This document shows, piece after piece, positions 18,423 to 27,141 of a stretch of DNA of 64,000 nucleotides. Position 1 is the stretch's first letter. Each line of letters begins with the position of its first letter. Where the stretch lies: contig NZ_NEXS01000009.1 in the NCBI RefSeq assembly GCF_002810445.1, positions 310,001-374,000 on the forward strand, given 5' to 3'. The stretch is from Advenella sp. S44 (lineage in GTDB: Bacteria > Pseudomonadota > Gammaproteobacteria > Burkholderiales > Burkholderiaceae_B). The position numbers and the translations under genes were made by a program. The notes below the pieces were generated by a model. The model did not search any database and was not told where the DNA came from. It saw nothing but the letters and a program-made list of their open reading frames with translations.

Positions 18423-19606
18423 CACCGATTGATATTGACGCACCCCTGGCATTGCTCGGCGGTCGCAGCCCCACTGAATTTATGCGCACTTACTGGCAGA
18501 AAAAGCCACTGTTGATCAGGCAGGCCATCGCCAATTTCACCAGCCCCGTGCCTGCGGCCGGACTGAAGAAACTGGCAAAGCGGGATGATGTCGAAGCGCG
18601 CCTGATCTGGCAGGAAAATGACGAGTGGAATATGGAGAGCGGCCCGTTCGCCCGCTTTCCAAAAATCGCCGAACCCAATTGGTCCCTGCTGGTGCAAAGC
18701 GTGGATTTGCATGATGACACGACTGCAGCCCTGATGCAGCAATTTCGGTTTGTTCCGGATGCGCGGCTGGACGATATCATGATCAGCCTGGCCTCCCGCC
18801 ATGGCGGTGTCGGCCCGCACTTTGACAGTTATGATGTTTTTCTGCTGCAAGGAAAAGGGCAGCGCCGCTGGCGCATCAGCCGACAGAAAGACCTGTCGCT
18901 GGTACCGGATATCCCCTGCAAAATACTGCAGCATTTTGAGCCCGAAGAAGAGTTCGTGCTGGAACCGGGCGATATGCTTTATTTGCCACCGCATATTGCG
19001 CATGACGGCATTTCCCTGTCCGATGAGTGTATTACCGTGTCTATCGGTTTTCGCGCGCCCCCTCTGGCTGTACTGGCGCGCGGGCTGCTGGAGGTGGCAG
19101 CCGATCAATTGAGCGCACGCAGCGGCCTGGGCTTTGGTCCCTACTCCACACCGACGCTGCCCGGACCGGATTTATCCGGCATGTTTCGGGATAAGGGCCT
19201 ACCCGCCACGACACAGCCGGCGGCGCTGCCCGATGAACTGGTCCACAGTGCCCTGGCCGCCGTTCAGAAAATTGCGTTCGACGAACGCATGGCAACGCGT
19301 TTCCTGGGATGCTGGCTGACCGAACCCAATTCGCTTACGGTCTTTCCGATTAGCCAGGACATGATCGATATCGATGACGTACTGGAACGCCAGGGCAGCC
19401 TTGCGCTGGACCGCCGCAGCCGCATGATGTACCGCGGCGCCGATTTGTTCATCAACGGCGAAGCGCTGGAGACCAAAACCAATGCCACATTCAAAAAACT
19501 GGCCGATGTCCGCGTTTTGAGCACTGCCGATCTGAAAAAAGCCAGTGCAGATACGCTGACGTTACTGCAGGAATGGTTGGACGACGGCTGGATGGTCGCG
19601 ATATAA
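18419..19606 (+). CDS. roxA: Cupin (JmjC-type) ribosomal protein uL16 arginine 3-hydroxylase, RoxA/YcfD family
   Basis: 395-residue Fe(II)/2-oxoglutarate oxygenase. The metal-binding HxD is in [19 protein letters not shown] and the distal His in [17 protein letters not shown] follows the first strand as in YcfD. The N-terminus ([16 protein letters not shown]) is the conserved family start, and the C-terminal winged-helix-like region is present. E. coli YcfD (373 residues) hydroxylates an arginine of ribosomal protein L16. Start ATG overlaps the mutS stop by 4 bp. Confidence 0.88.
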   Translation: MTPIDIDAPLALLGGRSPTEFMRTYWQKKPLLIRQAIANFTSPVPAAGLKKLAKRDDVEARLIWQENDEWNMESGPFARFPKIAEPNWSLLVQSVDLHDDTTAALMQQFRFVPDARLDDIMISLASRHGGVGPHFDSYDVFLLQGKGQRRWRISRQKDLSLVPDIPCKILQHFEPEEEFVLEPGDMLYLPPHIAHDGISLSDECITVSIGFRAPPLAVLARGLLEVAADQLSARSGLGFGPYSTPTLPGPDLSGMFRDKGLPATTQPAALPDELVHSALAAVQKIAFDERMATRFLGCWLTEPNSLTVFPISQDMIDIDDVLERQGSLALDRRSRMMYRGADLFINGEALETKTNATFKKLADVRVLSTADLKKASADTLTLLQEWLDDGWMVAI

Positions 19607-19678
19607 CGAAAGACCCCCGGCAATGGCCGGAGCATAGCGACGCTCCTAAACAAAAATCCCCGGAATGTGTGCCTTGCC

Positions 19679-19735
19679 AAAAAAAACAGCACCTGCAAAA
19701 GTTGGTTTCTTAGTCCAACTTTTGCAGGTGCTGTT
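19679..19735 (-). terminator. Strong intrinsic terminator for dapA-bamC
   Basis: A perfect 21-bp inverted repeat (19685-19705 with 19715-19735, loop of 9) is followed on the minus strand by eight T residues. It lies about 50 bp beyond the bamC stop. On the plus strand it could also stop readthrough from roxA, but the T-tract favours the minus direction. Confidence 0.85.
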
Positions 19736-19784
19736 CAATGAGGTGCCAGGCGTCCTTGACCGTTCTTGCGAAACAACGGCCTGA

Positions 19785-20906
19785 TTACATTCTTTCGCCC
19801 AGTACCGTCAGGATGCGACGCGCCGTGGCGCTGTTGTCGGCCTGGCCCTGTTCGTTGCGCACGGTGACGACAGACTGATTGCCTTCGGAGGTGACCACGA
19901 TGGTGTAAGGCAGGGGTGTCAGATTGCCTTTGTCGCCCCACAAGCGGCTGATAAAGTTGGACGCCTGGCGCTTCTCGCCGGTGTCGGTGTCCAGGTAGCG
20001 CACAGTATAGGTTCCGGCTTGCGGATCACTGTTATCGACCGTAAAACCGGCAGAGTTGATTGCCGTGCCCACCTGGGTATAGGCCTGGTTGTGGCCCACT
20101 TGCAGGGGCAATGCAGCCACATCATCCATCACCACTGGGTGGGTAGGCGCCGTTGCGGCAGCCGCGCTTTGACGAACCTGCTGCTCAGCTTGCTCCTTGG
20201 TGGCGCCCAAAAATACCATCAGGCGCGACAGCATGGCTGCATTTAAGCCCGGATCTTCCTTGGCAGGCAGCCATTTGAACGTTGTGCTATCCCGGTCCAT
20301 TGGGGTTTCAACCAGGCGTTCGTGGTTGATGAACACGAGTGTTTTGCCATTGGAGCGTTCCAGACGGGTACGGAAGCGTTCACGCTCGCCGCTGTCTTCA
20401 ACCATATTGATAATGGCGCCCAGCGCACGGTTGAGCAGATTGCCCGGAATTTTTGCGCGGTTTTCGGCCCAGTCGGTCTCGATTAGCCCGGCTTGGGGGT
20501 TATCACGATTGATCGTAAAGCCCGAATCGACCCAGAAGTCAATCACTTTCGGATAAACGCGGCCTGCTTCCTGGCTGACTTCCAGCCAACGATTCGTGCC
20601 CGAACTCTGGATTTGCAGTCCGGGCGTCTCAGGCAGGACAGAGGCGCCGGATGCAGCATTGCGGTTGGCCTCGGCCACGGCCTTGTTATATTCGTTAGCC
20701 GATGCATAACCACCCGGCGCCTTGTATGACGGCTTGATCTGGGATGCAGACAGATCTGGCGGCAGGCTTAACGGGTCACCCCTTACGGTACTCTTGTAGT
20801 CAACCTGTTCGGTCTCACCCATGACTTCGTCCATGACATTACATCCTGCCAGCAGGGTAAGTGACAGTAAACCAGATACTGCAAGAAAGCGTGCATTCAT
20901 ACGCAT
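19785..20906 (-). CDS. bamC: Outer membrane protein assembly factor BamC
   Basis: 373-residue lipoprotein of the BAM complex that inserts beta-barrel proteins. The signal peptide ends in the lipobox LLAGC (Cys about residue 22), followed by the unstructured segment that contacts BamD (GDPLSLPPDLSASQIKP), then two helix-grip domains. E. coli BamC has 344 residues. It lies 15 bp downstream of dapA, an arrangement also found in E. coli. An AGGA sits 8 bp before the ATG at 20906. Confidence 0.9.
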   Translation of the reverse strand: MRMNARFLAVSGLLSLTLLAGCNVMDEVMGETEQVDYKSTVRGDPLSLPPDLSASQIKPSYKAPGGYASANEYNKAVAEANRNAASGASVLPETPGLQIQSSGTNRWLEVSQEAGRVYPKVIDFWVDSGFTINRDNPQAGLIETDWAENRAKIPGNLLNRALGAIINMVEDSGERERFRTRLERSNGKTLVFINHERLVETPMDRDSTTFKWLPAKEDPGLNAAMLSRLMVFLGATKEQAEQQVRQSAAAATAPTHPVVMDDVAALPLQVGHNQAYTQVGTAINSAGFTVDNSDPQAGTYTVRYLDTDTGEKRQASNFISRLWGDKGNLTPLPYTIVVTSEGNQSVVTVRNEQGQADNSATARRILTVLGERM

Positions 20907-20921
20907 ATTCTCAATCCTATA

Positions 20922-21827
20922 TTATTTGACCAGCCCGAGGTCTTTCAGGGCGGTCAGAACAGTTTCGTGATGCTGGGCGCCCAGATCACACATTGGGAGC
21001 CGATATCCGGCCTGGATCAGGCCCATTTGCACAAGCGCCCATTTGACCGGAATGGGATTGGCTTCCAGAAACAGCACTTTATTGATATGTGCCAGTTTCA
21101 TATTGAGTTCTCGAGTGCGCGGGACATCTCCGGCCCGTGCTGCTACACAAAGTTCATGCATAAGCGCGGGAGCAATATTAGCCGTAACCGAGACATTCCC
21201 GTTACCGCCCAACAGCATCAGCGCTGCGGCAGTGGGATCATCGCCGCTAAAAACCTGGAAGTACTCGGGTTTGTCCCGAAACAGCAGACCCAGGCGTGCA
21301 ATATCTGCCGTAGCATCCTTGATACCGATGATTCCCTGTACCTCTGCCAGCCGCAAAACCGTATCATTGGACAGATCTGCCACTGTGCGGCCCGGCACAT
21401 TGTACAGCATGATCGGCAGGTCGCTTTCGCGGGCAATGGCCTCAAAATGGCGAAACAGCCCTTCCTGGGTCGGCTTGTTGTAATAGGGTACGACAGACAG
21501 GCCCGCATCGGCGCCCACTTCCCTGGCCTTTTTGGTCAGGTGAATGGCTTCTGCGGTTGAGTTGGCCCCTACCCCCGCAATCACGGGAATGCGTCCAGCC
21601 GTATGCTCCACCGCAACGCGAATTAAGTCAGTATGTTCATCCACATCTACGGTGGGAGATTCGCCCGATGTACCCACAACGACCAGACCGTCAGACCCTT
21701 GCTGGATATGCCAGTCGATCAGCTTCTTGTATGCATCGTAATCTATATCCCCATTGGGTTGCATTGGAGTCACGAGGGCAGGAAAGCTGCCGGTGAATAC
21801 AGGATACGAAGAACTGTCGACCGCCAT
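20922..21827 (-). CDS. dapA: 4-hydroxy-tetrahydrodipicolinate synthase
   Basis: 301-residue aldolase that condenses pyruvate with aspartate semialdehyde in the lysine/diaminopimelate pathway. Schiff-base Lys170 (GIIGIKDAT), Tyr142 and Arg148 (LYNVPGRT), and the GTSGES phosphate-like motif near residue 52 are all present, so this is the genuine DapA, unlike the gene at 11746-12654. It leads the dapA-bamC operon. Its promoter must lie in the 210-bp AT-rich gap between it and yciO. Confidence 0.95.
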   Translation of the reverse strand: MAVDSSSYPVFTGSFPALVTPMQPNGDIDYDAYKKLIDWHIQQGSDGLVVVGTSGESPTVDVDEHTDLIRVAVEHTAGRIPVIAGVGANSTAEAIHLTKKAREVGADAGLSVVPYYNKPTQEGLFRHFEAIARESDLPIMLYNVPGRTVADLSNDTVLRLAEVQGIIGIKDATADIARLGLLFRDKPEYFQVFSGDDPTAAALMLLGGNGNVSVTANIAPALMHELCVAARAGDVPRTRELNMKLAHINKVLFLEANPIPVKWALVQMGLIQAGYRLPMCDLGAQHHETVLTALKDLGLVK

Positions 21828-22037
21828 GATAGAAACGTCCAGAAAAGGTTGATATTAAATGCCTAGCATATAGCTAATTCGGTAGTTTAATTGAAATGGA
21901 AAAAATTAATAGAAAATTTAATGACAATCCCGTAAAACACGTTACAGTCGACATCGGCCCGGCATGGACTGACAGATATGGCCGGGCTTGTTTACCCGCT
22001 GCCGCGGCGCGTCGCTCGCATAAAAAGTCATGAAAAG

Positions 22038-22667
22038 TTAGTCGCCCAGGCCGATGGTTGCCGGGTCTGCCAATCCCCGCCGCACAATCGTGGGGGTTGC
22101 CGTGGTCAGGTCTATGACCGTGGTCGGCTGGGTCGGGCAAGGACCACTGGAAATCACACCGGCCAGCGCATGCCCGTAACGATCGGTAATCTCGTGCGGG
22201 TCATTAAGCGGCATATCCTCTCCCTCCGGGATCAGCGATGTTGACAGCAAGGGTCTACCCAGCTCTTCGATAAGCAACAGGGTGACAGGATGATCCGGGA
22301 CACGAACACCGATGGTTTTCCTGGAAGGATGCGAAACCCGGCGTGGCACGTCCTTGGTGGCCTCCAGAATAAACGTCCACGGGCCGGGCGTGGCGTTTTT
22401 CAGCAAACGGTACTGGGCGTTATCCACTTTGGCGAACTTGGCGATTTCCGCCAGATCGCGCACCAGCAGCGTCAGGTGATGGCGCTCATCCAGACCGCGC
22501 AAACGGCGCAATGCATCAGCCGCCGCCTTGTCGTCAAGACGGGCGACCAGCGCGTAGCTGGAGTCAGTGGGAATGGCCATTAGCCGGCCATTATCCAGCA
22601 GTTGCGCTGCCTGTTTGAGCAAGCGTGGCTGCGGATTGACCGGGTGTACATCGAAAAGTATGGACAT
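22038..22667 (-). CDS. yciO: YciO/YrdC/Sua5-family protein
   Basis: 209-residue protein of the Sua5/YrdC/YciO family. It follows the YciO branch closely: AIPTDSSYAL, the KNATPGPWTFILEATKDVPR stretch, KTIGVRVPDHP and QPTTVIDLT. TsaC/YrdC makes threonylcarbamoyl-AMP for tRNA t6A; YciO has the same fold, but its activity in vivo is less settled, so I do not name it tsaC. I chose the ATG at 22665-22667, the usual family start, over one 33 bp upstream. Confidence 0.88.
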   Translation of the reverse strand: MSILFDVHPVNPQPRLLKQAAQLLDNGRLMAIPTDSSYALVARLDDKAAADALRRLRGLDERHHLTLLVRDLAEIAKFAKVDNAQYRLLKNATPGPWTFILEATKDVPRRVSHPSRKTIGVRVPDHPVTLLLIEELGRPLLSTSLIPEGEDMPLNDPHEITDRYGHALAGVISSGPCPTQPTTVIDLTTATPTIVRRGLADPATIGLGD

Positions 22668-22759
22668 AGGTATTGTTTCACTCCGTGGCTGGCGATGCAC
22701 CTATTGTAGCGAATTGAGTGACACGTGGTGCAGGTTCGGGTTAGAATCACGGGCTGGTT

Positions 22760-22836
22760 GTCTCCGTAGCTCAACTGGATAGAGCACCCGCCTTCTAAGC
22801 GGGTGGTTGTGGGTTCAAGTCCCGCCGGAGGCACCA
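22760..22836 (+). tRNA. tRNA-Arg (anticodon TCT)
   Basis: 77 nt with encoded CCA. Acceptor GTCTCCG pairs with CGGAGGC (one G-T pair), the D arm is GCTC...GAGC, the anticodon arm is CCCGC-CTTCTAA-GCGGG, and the T loop is GTGGGTTCAAGTCCCGC. The anticodon reads AGA codons. No integrase or attachment-like duplication follows it. Confidence 0.97.
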
Positions 22837-23011
22837 CTATACTGTCTTTTGTTGGCAAAGATGATGAGATCGTGCCCACCAGCAATAGTCCTGCTTGTGG
22901 TGTGGCGGTGCTGGAAGTGCCGCCCAACAGCAAGACCCACTTAGAATGCGGGCATGGCTTCTATTTTATAGAAAACTTAAGGCATCTCTTTTTTCACGCC
23001 CTTATTCTGCG

Positions 23012-23407
23012 CTATGGGACTGGCGCAAACCGCCCCACAAAAGCAATTTTGTTATTGTCAGGGTCCCGCACATAGGCCGCATAAAAGCGGTTGCCGTAAC
23101 GGGGACGAAAGCCGGGTTCTCCTTCGCTGCTGCCGCCTTCACGCAAGGCAATCGCATAAAGCCGGTCTATCATGTCCGAGTCTTCCAGCTCAAACGCCGT
23201 CATGGCGCCATTGCCGACACTGGCCTTGTCTCCGTCAAAGGGATATCCGGTGAAAAACCGGGGCACGCCCGGATCCGACTTTTTTCCCCAGGAAACACAG
23301 TTGTCATCCCTGTAGCACTGTTCCATTCCCATCTGAGCAAACAGGGGTTCATAAAAACGGACTGATTGCGCCAGGTTGTTGGTTCCTACCATGGTATAGC
23401 TGATCAT
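23012..23407 (-). CDS. VOC-family (glyoxalase-like) protein
   Basis: 131-residue protein of the vicinal oxygen chelate fold. It begins MISYTMVGTNNLAQSVRFYE, the standard first strand and helix, and ends YVRDPDNNKIAFVGR, the standard last strand with DPDGN-like turn. Such proteins include glyoxalases, dioxygenases and antibiotic-binding proteins; the metal ligands are not strongly conserved here, so no reaction can be named. GGAGAG precedes the ATG. It stands alone between tRNA-Arg and the lactonase gene. Confidence 0.8.
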   Translation of the reverse strand: MISYTMVGTNNLAQSVRFYEPLFAQMGMEQCYRDDNCVSWGKKSDPGVPRFFTGYPFDGDKASVGNGAMTAFELEDSDMIDRLYAIALREGGSSEGEPGFRPRYGNRFYAAYVRDPDNNKIAFVGRFAPVP

Positions 23408-23468
23408 TTCACTCTCCGGTAATCAGGATGCACGGATGCGCTGGCCTGCAATCGCAGCCGCTGGCCGC

Positions 23469-24629
23469 TCAGGTAATATGGGCGCCGCGCGTCTCTACGT
23501 ATACGGCATAAAGCGACTGACTGGCCGTCATGAAAAGTCGATTGCGCTTGGCTCCCCCAAAACATACGTTGGAGCAGATTTCGGGCAGCCGGATTTGTCC
23601 GATGCGCACGCCATCTGGCGCAAAAATATGCACACCATCATAACCGTCACCTCCCCAACCCGCGCTCGACCAGATATTGCCGTCCTCATCACAGCGAATC
23701 CCGTCCGCTGAACCGGACTTGCCTTCGAACTCCATGGTCACAAACGTACGCGGGTTCGTCAGCTTGGCACCGTCTATGTCAAATACCCATATCTGATTCT
23801 TTGCCGAGGGATAGTGTGAGTTTCCCGTATCGGTAACATAAAGCCTGCGATAGTCTTGGCTGAAGCACAGTCCATTGGGCTTGAACGGCTGGTCGGCCAC
23901 TTTGGTGATGGCGCCGGTTTGCGCGTCAATCCGATAGACCGCTTCCTTCTGAATGGGGCTGACCGAATCGGTGCTGTCCGGGTGTCGGTTGCCTTCATAT
24001 TCCATCAGCGCGCCATACCCCGGATCGGTAAACCAGATCGAACCGTCATTCGGATGCACCACGATATCGTTAGGCGCATTCAAACCTTTATTCTCGAAAC
24101 TGTCGGCAAGCACCGTCACCTGCCCGTTGTGTTCATAACGTACAACGCGCCGGGTATCATGTTCGCAGGCCAGCTGCCTGCCCTGAAAGTCAAAGGTGTT
24201 GCCGTTCGAATTGCCTGAAGGCGAGCGAAAGCGACGGCCGACATGCCCGTCCTCTTCGGACCAACGCAGTTGTTCATTGTTGGGGATATCGCTCCATACC
24301 AGATAGCGGCCAACGGCATTCCAGGCGGGGCCTTCGGCCCATTGCATGCCGGTATGCAAACGCGTGATGGCCGCATTTCCCAGCTTATATTTAAACCGCT
24401 TGTCCAGTACGACGATATCGGGATCCGGATAACGCACCGGTTCGGTGTGCGCGCCAAAATCCCGTGCCATTGCCGGCTTTGCGGCAACGGCCGGTGTCAG
24501 CACCGTGGCCGCTGTCGCCGTGGCGGCAGCAAGAAAGCCCCGCCGATTGATTCCTGCGCTTGATGCCGGGCCGCGAATCGTTGCATTGTCAGCCGGTCCT
24601 GCGAACGTTTCCTGTTGCGCATGTCTCAT
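23469..24629 (-). CDS. SMP-30/gluconolactonase-family protein with Tat signal
   Basis: 386-residue six-bladed beta-propeller hydrolase. The N-terminus carries a twin-arginine signal (NRRGFLAAATATAATVL), so export in folded form is expected. Family motifs include WAEGPAWNAVGRYLVWSDI, NAPNDIVVHPNDGSIWFTDP, KPNGLCFSQDYRRLYVTDT and SADGIRCDEDGNIW, which supply the Glu, Asn and Asp metal ligands. Periplasmic lactone hydrolysis is likely; the substrate (an aldonolactone or other lactone) is unknown. AAGGAG lies 8 bp before the ATG. Confidence 0.87.
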   Translation of the reverse strand: MRHAQQETFAGPADNATIRGPASSAGINRRGFLAAATATAATVLTPAVAAKPAMARDFGAHTEPVRYPDPDIVVLDKRFKYKLGNAAITRLHTGMQWAEGPAWNAVGRYLVWSDIPNNEQLRWSEEDGHVGRRFRSPSGNSNGNTFDFQGRQLACEHDTRRVVRYEHNGQVTVLADSFENKGLNAPNDIVVHPNDGSIWFTDPGYGALMEYEGNRHPDSTDSVSPIQKEAVYRIDAQTGAITKVADQPFKPNGLCFSQDYRRLYVTDTGNSHYPSAKNQIWVFDIDGAKLTNPRTFVTMEFEGKSGSADGIRCDEDGNIWSSAGWGGDGYDGVHIFAPDGVRIGQIRLPEICSNVCFGGAKRNRLFMTASQSLYAVYVETRGAHIT

Positions 24630-25073
24630 TTATGCTTCTCCTTTGCTTGTGGTTGTCACTTATCACTGCACGACTCGGGCGCGGGCCCTGACATTCCTCT
24701 GCGTTTTTTGTCTATTGGAAATTGAAGAGGCCGCGCTCTTGGTTACTACTCAAAGCATACGATGCGTTAGCCTGTCAGGCTGTGCCAAGTGCCAACGGGG
24801 CCAACAGCACGGCATTGTCCATAAAGGCTTGCTGCGAAAAACAAAGACTCACGGCACGCGCCCTGCCCTTGCGCCGAAGCAATCGCTGTATTCAAAAAAA
24901 CAAAAAGCGCCCCCTCAAAAATGCTACCCCGAAAAGCGCTTCTCTAAAAAGCCTATTCTCTTAGGGCAAGCCAATATTCAAGCGGAACAAGCCGTCCCCT
25001 TTCACGGGTACGGGCTTGTCTTTCTGGTCAATGCCGGAACCGATGCAGAACCCGATGTGGGCCTGCAGCGAAC
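24630..25073. other. 444-bp gap between the lactonase and betT
   Basis: No gene supported. It holds a weak tandem array at 24902-24960 and a hairpin at 24987-25019 (ACAAGCC pairing with GGCTTGT across a G/C-rich loop) just beyond the betT stop, which may act as a weak terminator for betT although a T-tract is missing. Confidence 0.5.
24902..24960. repeat. Degenerate tandem array, four units of 14-15 bp
   Basis: Units begin at 24902, 24917, 24932 and 24946. Each starts with four or five A, then a G/C/T segment such as GCGCCCCCTC or GCGCTTCTCT, and ends in a pyrimidine run. Divergence is high, so this is the weakest of the arrays in the window. Confidence 0.5.
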
Positions 25074-27065
25074 CTAGATGACCGGATCGGGCGAACCTGC
25101 ATAAAGCGCGGTGTTCGTTGACGTAACCAGCATTTGATAACGTTCGAACTGCGCAAGAATATCGTTGATAACCTGGGCCGAGCTCAATCCGAGAATGTCA
25201 TAGCCGCGACTACCATCGGCAAACACTGTGCGGGCCTGCCATTCATGGGGATGCACAGTTTCATTGCGTGCGGCAGCAGCCGTAAACGCCGCCATTTTTC
25301 TGGCTTCAGGCTGCACGCCGTAGACAAAATTGCGTCTGTCCTGAGCAACCACGGTAAGCCTGACCGATTCGTCTGCCGTTGCGACTTCGACATCAAGGCC
25401 GCGCTTTTTCAGTTCTTCGGCAACCTCGTGCACGGCCGGCGCAGCCACCTGCGCAATAAACCGCTCGGCATCCTCTTTTCTTGGCGTATGCATGATCGCA
25501 GACAGACGCTTGCGCCAGGATACTTCGGAGCCCGGCGCTGGTGCGGAATAGATACGTCGCCGATCCTGTCGATGCATATCGGCTTTCATGCCCTTGAGCA
25601 AACCGAACACCAGCAGTATCATGATCACGGCAAACGGCAGCGCGCTGGCCAGCGTCACCGTTTGCAGGGCTGTAAGCCCGCCGGCCAGGAGCAGCAGGGC
25701 CGCGGTTGTACCGGACAGCGCGCACCAGTAAATTCGCTGCCAGACCGGCGCATCTTCTTTGCCGCCCGCCGCCAGCGTGTCGATCACCAGCGAGCCCGAA
25801 TCTGCGGATGTAACGAAGAATACGGCAACCAGAATCACTGCCAGTGTCGAGGTCAGGCCGGGCCAGGGAAGGTATTCAAAAAACTGAAACAACGCGACAG
25901 AGACATCGGCAGCCACTTCCTGCGACAACTGCCCTGCTGCTACGCCCATATCAAGAAAAATGGCGGTATTGCCAAAGACTGTCATCCACAGAAACGTAAA
26001 TGTGCTGGGCACCAGCAGCACACCAAGGACGAACTCACGCACCGTGCGGCCGCGAGAGATGCGGGCAATAAACATGCCAACAAAAGGCGACCATGAAATC
26101 CACCAGGCCCAATAAAACAGCGTCCAGGACTTCATCCAGTCCTGGGCGCGAAATGCCTGGGTGGTAAATGAACGGGCAAAAAAATTGTCCAAATAAGCAC
26201 CGACATTCTGCACAAAAGCATTCATCAGAAAGCTGGTCGGTCCGACAACCAGAACAAACACCATCAGAATGACCGCAACAATAAGGTTGAACTCCGACAA
26301 TCTTCTGATGCCCACATCCAGCCCGCTGACCACCGACAGCGTCGCCATGGCCGTCACTACCACAATCAGGACAATCTGGAACCACGGCTCTTGCGGCGTC
26401 CCCATCAAATGCCCCAGGCCTGAACTGATTTGCAATACGCCAAAACCCATGGACGTCGCAATGCCAAAAAGCGTGCCGCACACGGCAAAGATATCCACGG
26501 TATCGCCCATCCAGCCGTTAATGCGCTTGCCCAGCAAGGGGTACAGTCCGGAACGGACTGTCAGCGGCAGGTTGTACCGAAAGCAAAAATAGGCCAGAGA
26601 TAAACCGACCACGGCATAGACCGACCAGGCATGCAGTCCCCAATGAAAAAAGGTGATAACCTGGGCTTCACGCGCGGCGGCAGCGCCTTGCACCGAGCCT
26701 GACGGCGGCGCGGAAAAATGCTGCATGGGCTCGGCAACGGCAAAGAACATCAGCCCAATGCCCATGCCCGCGGCAAACAGCATGGCCATCCAGGTAAAGT
26801 AGGGATAATCGGGATCGGAGTCATCCGGACCCAGTTTGAGGTTGCCGTAGCGGCTTAGCGCCAGATAGGCAACCGCAAAAAAGAACATGGCCACTGCCAG
26901 AATATAGAACCAGCCAAAACTTTCTATGATGACGCTTTGCAGTTTGCCGAAAATTGCCTCGGCATCGGCCGGAAACAAAATTCCGACCAATAGAAACAGA
27001 ACCACGATAATTGTTGACCCCCAGAATACTCTGGGATGTATCGTACTATTGAATCGGATCCCCAT
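25074..27065 (-). CDS. betT: BCCT-family choline/glycine betaine transporter, BetT type
   Basis: 663-residue secondary carrier with twelve predicted membrane segments. Family motifs include the Trp-rich YWAWWISWSPFVGMFIARIS and MGIGLMFFAVAEP. After the last membrane segment comes a cytoplasmic tail of about 150 residues, as in E. coli BetT (677 residues), where the tail senses osmotic stress. Proton-driven choline uptake is the best guess; no betAB or betI genes are adjacent. The ATG at 27065 has AAGGAG 7 bp upstream; the ORF's earlier ATG at 27107 does not. Confidence 0.88.
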   Translation of the reverse strand: MGIRFNSTIHPRVFWGSTIIVVLFLLVGILFPADAEAIFGKLQSVIIESFGWFYILAVAMFFFAVAYLALSRYGNLKLGPDDSDPDYPYFTWMAMLFAAGMGIGLMFFAVAEPMQHFSAPPSGSVQGAAAAREAQVITFFHWGLHAWSVYAVVGLSLAYFCFRYNLPLTVRSGLYPLLGKRINGWMGDTVDIFAVCGTLFGIATSMGFGVLQISSGLGHLMGTPQEPWFQIVLIVVVTAMATLSVVSGLDVGIRRLSEFNLIVAVILMVFVLVVGPTSFLMNAFVQNVGAYLDNFFARSFTTQAFRAQDWMKSWTLFYWAWWISWSPFVGMFIARISRGRTVREFVLGVLLVPSTFTFLWMTVFGNTAIFLDMGVAAGQLSQEVAADVSVALFQFFEYLPWPGLTSTLAVILVAVFFVTSADSGSLVIDTLAAGGKEDAPVWQRIYWCALSGTTAALLLLAGGLTALQTVTLASALPFAVIMILLVFGLLKGMKADMHRQDRRRIYSAPAPGSEVSWRKRLSAIMHTPRKEDAERFIAQVAAPAVHEVAEELKKRGLDVEVATADESVRLTVVAQDRRNFVYGVQPEARKMAAFTAAAARNETVHPHEWQARTVFADGSRGYDILGLSSAQVINDILAQFERYQMLVTSTNTALYAGSPDPVI

Positions 27066-27141
27066 TTTTTTGCTCCTTTGTACGTGTGCTGCACAAGAGT
27101 GTAACATTCAACGGCGGCACTGCTCGGCAACGTCCCCGATC

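Noticed and set aside
22580-22933. A 117-codon minus-strand frame across tRNA-Arg containing VPPAGLEPTTTRLEGGC
   Set aside because: This is the well-known false protein made by translating a tRNA gene in antisense; the tRNA explains it.
22760-23011. Integration site of a mobile element at tRNA-Arg
   Set aside because: No integrase gene, and no second copy of the tRNA 3' end was seen downstream in the window.
24722-24964. An 80-codon plus-strand frame
   Set aside because: Runs through the degenerate array, has no ribosome binding site and no recognisable domain.
25134-26096. A 320-codon plus-strand frame
   Set aside because: Antisense to betT, rich in Cys, His and Arg as expected from reversed membrane-protein codons.
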